From the NCBI GenBank assembly GCA_964019165.1, contig OZ025272.1, positions 2,318,293 to 2,382,292 of the forward strand: a stretch of DNA of 64,000 nt, written 5' to 3'. The notes under the pieces are model-generated. The model was given only the letters and a program-made list of their open reading frames with translations, searched no databases and was not told where the DNA came from. Made by a program: the position numbers and the translations under genes. Below are positions 54,647 through 64,000 of the stretch, piece after piece. The stretch is from Mastigias papua (Eukaryota; Cnidaria; Scyphozoa; Rhizostomeae; Mastigiidae). Numbering within the stretch: the stretch's first letter is position 1; every line of letters begins with the position of its first letter.

Positions 54647-54958
54647 ATGGCTGATGACAATAGTACAGATATCCCAAAGTTGCCAGTAAGAGGCTCAACC
54701 GCATCGAAACTGTCAACTACGACTGAACCAGAGGCTGTTCGTTTGGTAACAAAAGCTGCTAAACCAACTGAGAAAACTGTAAAGAAGAAGAAGACAGGAT
54801 TGAAGCTTGCCACGGCTCGAGTAAAGTCTATCGGTGGTCTGACGCCATGTTCATCCCCTGCTGAAGGACAAATGTTTATGTCTTCTTTGGGGCCTGACTG
54901 GAAACGCGCGGAAGCAGAGGTTTCGCAAGCATTCCAAGTGAACCAAAAACCAAACTGA
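54647..54958 (+). CDS. small basic protein of unknown function (103 aa)
   Basis: I do not recognise this protein. The ATG lies four bases after a good acceptor (TTTTTTCCTAATAG), which suggests a spliced gene with a noncoding first exon and its coding part in one exon. The N-terminal 45 residues are Ser/Thr-rich and disordered. A strongly basic KKKK-containing segment follows (TVKKKKTGLKLATARVKS), then a GGLTPCSSPAEGQMF stretch and a short helical-looking end (DWKRAEAEVSQAFQ). No signal peptide or membrane segment. Stop TGA is followed at once by TAA. It may be a taxon-restricted gene or the final exon of something larger; composition alone cannot prove it is translated. Confidence 0.45.
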   Translation: MADDNSTDIPKLPVRGSTASKLSTTTEPEAVRLVTKAAKPTEKTVKKKKTGLKLATARVKSIGGLTPCSSPAEGQMFMSSLGPDWKRAEAEVSQAFQVNQKPN

Positions 54959-54961
54959 TAA

Positions 54962-57900
54962 ATGTCCAATTGAAGTTTTAATCTTTGAACAAATCGTAGA
55001 CTCACTAGATGGCTTATCGTGGGGCCTCATAAGATCCACTCTTCAATGTAAACTATATATAAATAGATAAATAGATGTATCCATTAACTTGGCTATTTCG
55101 CGCCAATGAGACCTATCTTATTTTTTCGTATTCCTATAGTACTTCTATTTGCTGAAACCTGGTACATAGCGTCAGTTAAAGGAAGGCTCCACAACAGAAA
55201 TATATACAGGATCGATACTTGACTGCTTTCATTAGAGAGAGAGAGGGGGGGGGGGTGTGAGATGTGACGCGTAGAAACTCAATGTTTGGGAAACTAATTA
55301 AAAAGCTACGAAACACTTGTCTCTGTTCAATTTCTATAAATTTCGTTATATCCTGATGCAAACACAGCAGTGAATGAACGACTTAAATTATATTGTCCAG
55401 AATTTCTCTACCAATATACACGCTCTGGCAGGTGCCACACCCCTATTTCACAGAAGTAGTCGATAATATTCTTGGCTCCTCAGTAAAAGTTTAACGATCA
55501 TGGCCTGTTGATAACAGCGCCTTGATCAAACCCATCGTTAAACCTCTTTTACTACCCCAAAGCCAGGGTTAAAAAAATCATGAACTGTTCCTAGCCTCCC
55601 TAGTGCCTCCCTTGCCAGTCTGCAGTCAGCCGGAGTGTTTTTGTTTGAAATCAAATGAAAAGAAATCCATGTAATCAACAGCTATAGGCCGATTCAAACA
55701 GTCGATTAAAGAATGTTTGACCAGACCGTTCTATATTTTCTTTGGGGAGGATGTTTTGAAGACTAACTTTTGATGTAAGTGGACGGACTATTGGACTTAT
55801 TAATAAGACGACTATTGGGCTCCTGTCCTTTGTCAGAATTCTTGTCTTTTTCAGAATTCTTTTTCTTCTTTTTCAGAATTATGATGTCCTCTTCGGAATA
55901 ACACACAATGACTGTCTTTCCTGGGCAATCTAAAGATTTGTTATACGCAATCTAAAAATGCACGATTTACTAAAACACATTTACAGTAACGATATAGTTT
56001 GGAGCATGGTAGGCATGGCTACCCTGAATGGCCTTTTAACATATAACAATATAGATACTAAAGGCTATACCAAAGTTCTCATGGCCCCTCCTTTTTCGAG
56101 AACCAGTTTGTACCACAGAACTAATTTGTGCCACAGAATTGTAAAAAGTACTGCTGGAAAATCGAAAATTGAATGTCACCAGTGTTAGGTACAGCCTTTA
56201 GATACATTTGCAGAACATTAATTTATTGATAAATGAAGAGTAGTAGAAAACGGTGAGAGATAAGACTGGTTTACTTATAAGCATATTTCGCTAGAGGTAC
56301 AAGAACCGTTTAGATGTGTGAATGAATTGTAGAGCTGGTTCCAATTTTTCCTATTTTCGTTTTGAGTAAATTTATTGCCACCATACGACACTGTTTGAAC
56401 AAAGGTTTGATTTAGTAGGAATGAGATGTTGTGTTTCAATTTCGACTATTTTTGTCACTGCAAACAATCGAGATTTAACAAGCCAAATTGGCGTAAATTT
56501 TCTGTAACCTTTGTTTCAAGCGGTTCTTAGTCGTAGTGTCCCATAATAAGTGGGTTTCAATTGAATCTTACAGTCTCCTTAGCACCCTGTTTTAATATGG
56601 AACACTTAAGATATTCATGATACTAAGTTTGTAGTTAAAATTAAGGAGCTAAGTAATAAAATATGGACTAAAGGGGCCCAGAAATAGGGGACTTTAGAGC
56701 TAGGCCTTGTACTCGGTTTCTCATAAAAAACAAGTAGCTAATGATTTTCCTATATTTTCTCAAACACATCTCTAATTCTTATCACTTGCAATAGCTTTAC
56801 CCTACCCAGTTCTGGGGGGTGTGAATAAATTCCCGAGGATAAATGAAAACGATGTGGGTGCACTGAGTAGTCTATAGACAGGGCCCTTATTGATAACAAT
56901 ACTCATAGTATTGACAAAGTTACCCTGCATAAATATTGCTCTTACTAGTGCACAAAATGGCGCTAAATCGCTATTTCTGCTGCCTATTGAGCAAAAACGT
57001 TAACCTCTTGTACACCAATAATTTAGGATTATACTGCCCAGCACACATAAGGGTGGTGTTATGGTGTGTCAACGGGCAGGTGCCCCCATAAGAATCTTGA
57101 TGACAGCCCGTCTGTACCCTACACAAATGTGGATATGTGGTACCATGAACGAGGTAAAATAGTTATTCTGTTCTTTAATGGAAAATTTGTTGCCATGCAG
57201 ATTGCTTGAAAGGCATCACATCATGAACATATTCATATCTAAAGGCGCCATTTAAATGCTCATTGAGTTTTTATTTTTTTCTGACTGAAGCTCCCTGGTC
57301 AAGCTGCATTCAGCGGTCATAATACTTAGTGAATTTTCACCCTCATATATTCCAATTCGAAAATGATACACTTATATTTATAACCGATGATTCCCTAAAA
57401 TTGAATGGGCGTTGTCCTGAAAACATTCATAGGGACTTGACCCCCAGACCCCCAATGCAGGGCTGTAGCCAAGGGGGGGGCTGGAGGAAAGGTTCCTGGA
57501 TTTGTGAGCTTTGACTTTGTGCCTCCCCAAAAGAAATGAATTATATAGATATATGTATTATATACAGTATATTGGCTGTGCCCCCCTTGTAATTCAAGCT
57601 GGCTACGGGCCCCAATATTCTCTTCCACTTCCAGATTGGGACCGCTGCCTAAATGCAATTATTTGATAAAAACTGCAAACTCTTAGCATGTAGCACATTT
57701 GAGCTACTTCGTCAAGCTTGCCTGGATTTGTCGGCACGTCAAATGTTCGGTTCTAGCGTCACCCCATTGGCGTACATTTCCATGCTGGTAACAGGAGCGT
57801 GGAGGCTACATATAAAAAGTGGGGGCTACAAGCAATAAATTTGCTTGGTAAAAGCTAGAAAAATCACTGTCTGGCAAAAAGTGGCTGAACTGAAGCCCCC

Positions 57901-58078
57901 AGGCCCCCAGTGACGCTGTGATCGGGTAAACAGCAATGATAGACGCTCCTGGCCCAGAGTTATTGGCTATTTCATAATGGCGCGAATATAGCCTCACTTT
58001 CAATTAGGGGCTAAATTTTTTAAAGGTGAGGTGTGAGCATGTACCTCGTGGGTGGAGAAAGTGACGAGCCAGTTTAAA
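54962..58078. other. intergenic before the MIF4G-like gene
   Basis: Contains a G-run near 55243, a small MITE at 57458-57610 and otherwise unremarkable AT-rich sequence. The 5' UTR of the next gene lies at the right end, where an in-frame TGA at 58034 precedes its ATG. Confidence 0.5.
57458..57610. mobile_element. MITE related to 52661-52817
   Basis: Ends GCAGGGCTGTAGCC (57458) and, inverted, GCCCGTAGCC (to 57610) with CCCAAT on both sides (57452-57457, 57611-57616), a 6-bp duplication like that of the 52661 element. TIRs are imperfect. Confidence 0.55.
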
Positions 58079-61000
58079 ATGGAACATGTTACAACAACCA
58101 AAGGCGAAGCAACAGACACAAATCTTAAGTGGAAACGATACTCTTCCTCTTCATACACAAGACAACACAGCACTGACTGGAGGGCACGTAGGGAAAAGCT
58201 GCTTGCTCTAACCAAGGAGACATATTTGTCTGAGGGAAAGCTTCTTGTTGATGAACTTCAGCAGGCCATAAAAGACAACAGCAATAATGCTTATAAAGTT
58301 ATTTTACTATGCTACGAAAGAGCTGTGAAAGATATATACTCTTATCCTATCGCCGCATTATTATTTGAGAACCTAGGCCAGCAGATTGAATCCACATCTG
58401 ATAGTGAGATTCTTTGTAACAGCCTTCAAGATGAACTTCAAGACGGTTTATCCTCGTTAAAGAGTAGGTTTTCACGCAAAGAAAAATTACAGGGGACGGA
58501 TGTCGGTATAGTCTTTCTTCTTTACGTGCTTCTTACGCTTGAGAATCGTCGCGGGGGCGAGGGGAAGTTTTTCAGGGATCTATTAATCAAGTTGTTTAAA
58601 TTATTCTACCCGTATGCGTTGAGTGCTAGTGATTCGTTAAAGAAAGGACTAGGTGACTGTGTAATTAGCGCTATGTGTGTACTTTGCCAAGTGGCCTATA
58701 TGCATAGAGAATTCCAGGAAACTGAGCAGATGGAGCTCATTCTGGAGTTCTTCAGATATTGTTTGATTCACAGTAACATAGAAGCTATAGGCAGGGTCCA
58801 GATCCTCTATACACTGGAAGAACTGTATTCAAAACAGAGTGAGCTGGATGCTGACACTAGAACATATTACAAAGAGCGATACAATTTAGAATGTAAGAAG
58901 AAATACTACTTGCTAGATAAAATTGGTTATGTTTTTGCCGAGCTTGTGTCTGCAGAGAGAGACCTAGTTTGGTCAATGAAAGAACTCAATGGCTCTAGTG
59001 AAAATGACATTTTCAGAAGTTCAAGAGCATTAAATCAACAGCTGGGCTCAATTTCTATGTCTGACTTGAAGTATGTGAAAGATTCTAATGGGAACATTGA
59101 CAAAAGCCATTCTTTCCCAAATGTGAATGATGCTATCTGTAGTATACAGCGGAGTTTAAGTTTGGAAGCAAAGCGCCCCTCATTATCAACCAGCCAAAAT
59201 CTTGGGGTGTCTAGTTCTCAAATTCCTAAGGACTGGAAGGTAGATAAAATGATTTCAACAAAAGAAGATATGAATGTATGCAGTGAAAGTTGGTAAGGAT
59301 TGAAATACTGTAAATTTGGCAACCATGAGAGTTTTCTAACCTTACTGATTGTGGCTATGAACCTTGATGGGGATCTTTGCAATTTTCATAGAATTTTGTT
59401 GCAAATTTATTGTGTAGTTTGACCCATCTCTTCCCCTCAGGGATGAAGAGGAGACAAATGTATCAACAGAGAGCATCACTGAAACTGTGAATGTACCTGA
59501 AGCATGCATGGAACGAAGTAATGAAGATTTTTGTTTACAATTCTTTTAGCTGTGACTTTTTGGCATACTTCAGTATCCTTGATGTATTCATAGCAGTAAT
59601 TTTGATTTAGATCACCAGCAATTGTTCATACTGATTATTATATCATCAGAGATGTGCTTAGTGGGTATTCAGACAGAAAGGGACCAACTGTTTTGTTGTT
59701 AGCCAATTGTATTTTCCAGAACACAGGGAAAACTTATTACAGCTGCTAGTAGCAGAAAGTCATTTGTAATATCACAAAAAGAGTGTTATGACTAACAGGA
59801 TAAATGGTTCATATGTCAAAATTTCGTCAAACCTCCAATTGCATGCTAAATTCCTCATTGCATGATGACCTTTGCTTTGGTAAAGTTTTGTAGACATTGG
59901 TGGGGGGTATTATACCCCCATACCCTATGTCAGCACATCCCTTCATTTAATCCTCAGGATATATCTCTTTTGAGAACATTGTACTCCTTAGAATTATCTG
60001 TACTTATATATTTTATTAAGCAGAGGCATACATTCAGTTGTATTTTGCATGTTATGCTATACCTTTGGTTGTTTACTTCTTTTTTAAACATTTGCCACTG
60101 GTTATGTACAAATTTTTTACAATCAAGTGTGAAGAGTTGTTGCTTAAGCTAGTGTTACATGATGCAATTTTTTGTAACTTCTGAGGCAATACTATTGTTG
60201 TACAAGTTGCAGACCAATTACCGAGTGCAACATGTCGTTTCTATGCTATGCAATGTAGCTGTTTACTCTCACAACAGTCACCTGGAGTAGAATTCTGTTC
60301 TGTTTTTTGCAATGAATCCCAGCATTTTTATAGCCACTGCACAGTGTAACATTGATCTTTGCAACCTGCAAAGCAATTGTGCTTTAGGCACATGTGTAGT
60401 TTAACATTTTCATTGCTAAAAGTTGCATCAGCCATTACAAGTTGCAGAGGTCATTGCAAGTTGCAAAAAATTGTTGCTATGTGTATCACCCCAAATGACA
60501 ATGCTTTACAATCCCTTCATTAGCCAATGTGAAGCAAGTGGCCATAAAATATTGTGCCATGTAACACTAGCTTTGTGAAGGGATTCATTTCTTGGTCTTG
60601 TTATATATGGATGATGTTGCTTTTTTACAGATTATAGTAATGCTTGAGGCCTTTCTTCTCATTCTCATGTTATTTCATGTGATTTGTTAGTACTATGATC
60701 TTTTCCTGTTTTTAGTTCTTGGAAATCAAGGAGCTATTCATCAAAGAATGGAATTTCAGTCAAATGCTAAAATTGATGTAGTCAATGGTAAGATTACATG
60801 ATAGCTTGAGAATTCCATTTCAGCCTAAAAATTATACTTGCAGACCATGGTGGATCTAATTTTGACCATTGGCAGGCTTTAGGGTAAAACCATGTATTGG
60901 CTCAAAGGGGGGCTATGCTTCCATCCCCAGATATGCTACTGCCAACAGAGGGTGAATTGATTCTTTCATTGTTGTCATGGCCTCTAATTTATAATACATT

Positions 61001-63018
61001 ACAAGTTCTTTTGCCTATTGGGAGTCTTTTAGGCTGAATCGTAATGGGCGTGGTCAAGCTATGAAAGGGTGTGGTCGGACTATGAAAGGGTGCATACTGC
61101 CAGTGGTGTTCTGGAAGTACTTAATCATTGGTAGTAAATTTGCAGACTTTGTAGAGTAATTTTGCCAACTATCCATCTTTCCCTTTTTTATATTGTCTCA
61201 CTTTGTGCCAAATGCTAACTACCCTCTGTGATATTTGCTCCCCCTCCCCCCAAAAAACACCACTGACCACAGCATACATTATGATAGGATTGCACAGTAT
61301 TTACAAGTAAATCAGAACCGTTATAACAGCAGTTCCACACCACCTTCCTGCTGCCACCCTCTGGCCTGTTTACAACTTAGCTCAAGGCCTAGTTCTTAGA
61401 TTTCCTTATTTTGGATCACTTTTGGCGACATTGTAGTACCTAAGGTGTCTTGTTAGTTTCTTGGTTTCAAACGTGGTTACTACTTATATGCGAAAATTGC
61501 TTTAAACTGGAATGTTCTTGTCGTTTCTCATTGTCCAAAGTTTAGGTTCTATATTAGGTGCATTAAATTGCAATGTCGTTATGATGAAAGCATGTTTAAA
61601 ATGTTCTTGAAGTATTGTGCAATATTGCAGAATATCATCAGTGTTTCTTTTTCACACGGGTGTCTATTTTCAGCATTTCTAAGCTGGAGTTCATACTTTT
61701 CCAGCATGGGAAGAGTGCGGCAAACTATTTAAGACCATGTTACGGTAAAAAGGAATTGCAACACTCAACTACTGTCTATATGAATGGTCATTGAATTACT
61801 TCAGTAAATTATATAACCAAAGTTAAAGTACTTCCAAAACAATCCACGCAATTTGTTAGTTTATAAATGAAACGCTGAAATAACTTCACAAGGTTGTGCG
61901 ATGATCACCATTAGCGTGGGTCATAAGGACACACCTAGCCCCCCTCTACCCCCATGGGCTAAGGGCAGGAATGTTGATCGCCCACATTGTCCCGTTCTGC
62001 ACGCGTCATTTCCAAGGACGGGCGACATAACGTTGCCTGTATCTTACATTCTTTGTCGCATTATTTGTTGTTCTGACTCCAAGAAGGGAATTGATGATAG
62101 TTTCATCAGTTGCCTTTTTCTCTTTTTATAAAGCAGGAGAATACAAACCGGTGACGTCATCTATTACTGCGCATCGGTTGGTTGCTAGTGCACTTGGAGT
62201 TTCACCACAGATGGACAGTACGAAGCTAAAGGAGGAAAAGGAAAAATTGGCTGTGGCAAAGGGTAATGTTTCTTAGTACATAGGGCTATGTTTTATGAAG
62301 CTTTTAACTAGTAGACCTATCTAAAATGGGGGAGCAACCCTTAAGATAATGAGTTATGAATGGGGTCATTCTTTCATACTTAAGTTTGTCAGTATAAGAT
62401 TCTGGTGTAGAGTTTAAACCATTCATGTTGAAGACATATAAGAAGCCCAGACTGCCGTCCTAATATGTTGGAAAAGGGAACCGCATTGTAGTCTGCATCT
62501 ATGGGTTACTGTCACGACTACACCAAGTATTTCATTTTTGACTGTTCAAATTTCAAATACATGAAAAGTTGTACCTAGTTTAAATGTACAATTGACGTAA
62601 AATATACATAGAGCCGCAACAAAGGGATGGTTCATACAACCAAATTAGGGCCTCACCGGAGTAGCTAAGACTCGGTTGAAAAGGGGCTGAGCCCCCCCCC
62701 CCAGAATCTCTCTTCATTTTGTCAAGGGAGATGAGCCCCCCCGAGCCCTCTTCCAAGGTACCCCTGGTGAAACCGACAATGGGCTCCCATTAGTAGGATT
62801 GGTTATCTTTTTTAAGTCCTTTTTGCGTTTGATTTGTTTACTAATATTTTCATTAGCTTGTATAGACAGTCATTTCCTTAGTGTTCTTTGCAATTTGCTG
62901 CGATTTTTCAATAATTCTTGACATCATCTCTGGTTTCCCCTGCAGAGTTGGCTGTGCGTTACACAGATACAGTTGTACAAAGGGAGATAAAGATTACAGG
63001 GTCTTCAACTGCTGTAAG
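58079..63018 (+). CDS. MIF4G-like helical repeat protein, 3' partial
   Basis: Probable cytosolic adaptor in mRNA translation or decay, judged by fold resemblance only. Exons: 58079-59292, 59441-59517, 60716-60787, 62137-62262, 62946-63018, all phase-consistent; the last ends in phase 2, so the gene continues beyond the window. Start ATG 58079 has AAAATGG context with an in-frame stop at 58034; a GTG 27 bases upstream is not a likely start. Exon 1 encodes about 404 residues. A short Ser-rich leader is followed by helices (LLVDELQQAIKDNSNNAYKV, FLLYVLLTLENRR, DLLIKLFKLFYPYALSAS) and a RVQILYTLEELYSKQ...TRTYYKERY end. That spacing recalls the MIF4G domain of MIF4GD/CTIF-type proteins. ESWDEEE follows across the exon 1/2 junction. 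Exons 4-5 add a charged coiled-coil stretch (HRLVASALGV, KLKEEKEKLAVAKELAVRY). I do not recognise the full protein. Confidence 0.6.
60147..60572. mobile_element. MITE with AGTGTTACATG TIRs
   Basis: AGCTAGTGTTACATG at 60147-60161 is exactly inverted at 60558-60572. AGCT may be the target duplication. The interior repeats GTTGCA/TTGCAA words many times. It lies in intron 2 of the MIF4G-like gene. Confidence 0.7.
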
Positions 63019-64000
63019 GTTTGTCAATGAATTCTTATTTTACTGTTTGAGGGATTATGGTGACGGTTAGAAGGTCTTCGAAAATGTTCAGCTCGAGATT
63101 GCATACAATCTTATTAAAATTTATTAGATTTATACAATAAATTATTAGCAAGGATCCTACACAGATCGGTGCTTTTTATTTTTTGCTTAGATTCTGTTAA
63201 GGTTTGAGACTCTGTTTTAGCAACAACTGCCAGAGTTTATGTCCATTGTATCTGATTGTTTCTATTCCATACGAATTTGTGCGTGGAATTGGCACTTAAA
63301 AACTGGCTTTACTTTTGTATCTATTAGTGCTTTTCTTCTTTATGAAAATATCTTACTTGAATTTACGACTCAGATCATTCATGGTTCCAAATCTGTACAG
63401 GGATAGTGTAATGGTGTGTTCGCGGTACTTGGCACCCCGATGGTTCCCCCACCCTCCCCCCGGTGCTTTCGCATTAAGCAATCTACCGTATTAGCACAGC
63501 TACCCTAGGACCGTATCCGGGGGCATGGGAAGCTGGGGTGTTCGTAGGAGCTCCTACATCTCAGTTGTGTAGAAATCCATTTCCTTCGGGCAGTTTTTTC
63601 AGAAAAGAGCAATAGTTTTTACGGAAAATATCTACAGCTCAAAACGGCTAGACTGCAATGGACTTGGGAAACTGTTATCGATCTTGAGCGCTCTTCTTGT
63701 TCATTCGGGCAGACCAGCTCCCCAAATTTATATTCCTCATAACCCTATGGCTGTATCGTATTGTTTAGTGGCGATCGTGTGTCTGCTAGTGATAATCGTA
63801 GATACATCTATGAGGTTCTGGTCTCTGTAGATATGCAAAAACCATAACGTGCGTTACCATAGTTAGACAGATAAACTTAAATGGATTTTTCCCTGATAGT
63901 ATACCTCTAAGCAAGAGTTCAACCTGAACTGTAATTTGTATAAGTGAGTCGAAAGGAGTTTGATGACGTGGCAAATACAGTGGTATAAAGGGAAGTACCG
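63019..64000. other. intron of the MIF4G-like gene to window end
   Basis: No further exon with matching phase is visible. Contains a C-rich patch near 63435-63460. Confidence 0.5.

Noticed and set aside
58052..58078. GTG upstream start for the MIF4G-like gene
   Set aside because: A eukaryotic start at GTG is unlikely and an ATG with good context lies 27 bases downstream.

Overview
This window is a stretch of an animal (metazoan) nuclear genome. It is AT-rich, its genes are cut by many short-exon/long-intron junctions with GT-AG borders, and the introns and gaps are full of CA/GT microsatellites, miniature inverted-repeat elements and decayed retroelements. The protein content (katanin p80, dysbindin, OSGIN) is general metazoan. 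The style of repeats suggests a marine invertebrate, possibly a deuterostome, but I cannot name the species from sequence alone.

Layout: (1) 192-17687 (+): katanin p80 (KATNB1), 21 exons seen, with the 5' end outside the window. (2) 21217-32228 (+): a complete dysbindin (DTNBP1) gene in 12 exons, same direction, 3.5 kb downstream. (3) 35354-39955 (-): an OSGIN1/2-like flavin monooxygenase-type gene in 3 coding exons, convergent with dysbindin. (4) 39956-54646: a gene-poor repeat-rich gap. (5) 54647-54958 (+): a small basic 103-residue ORF of unknown function. (6) 58079-63018 (+): five exons of a MIF4G-like helical-repeat protein that runs out of the window. The exon models were built by reading the frames through splice sites; phases agree at every junction listed.

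The genes do not form a pathway. Katanin p80 is the regulatory/targeting subunit of a microtubule-severing enzyme, dysbindin is a BLOC-1 subunit for lysosome-related organelle and synaptic vesicle traffic, OSGIN is an oxidative-stress growth regulator, and the last gene looks like an RNA/translation-related adaptor.

The most unusual elements are non-coding: a near-complete type III hammerhead ribozyme motif at 47675-47740 inside an element with 34-bp perfect terminal inverted repeats; a perfect 90-bp palindrome with no spacer at 21594-21683, 26 bases before a dysbindin exon; two copies of a 155-bp dispersed repeat each carrying a degenerate type I hammerhead-like core; and a decayed Penelope-like retroelement antisense in a katanin intron. 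Several small inverted-repeat elements with recognisable target-site duplications sit in introns of all four large genes.
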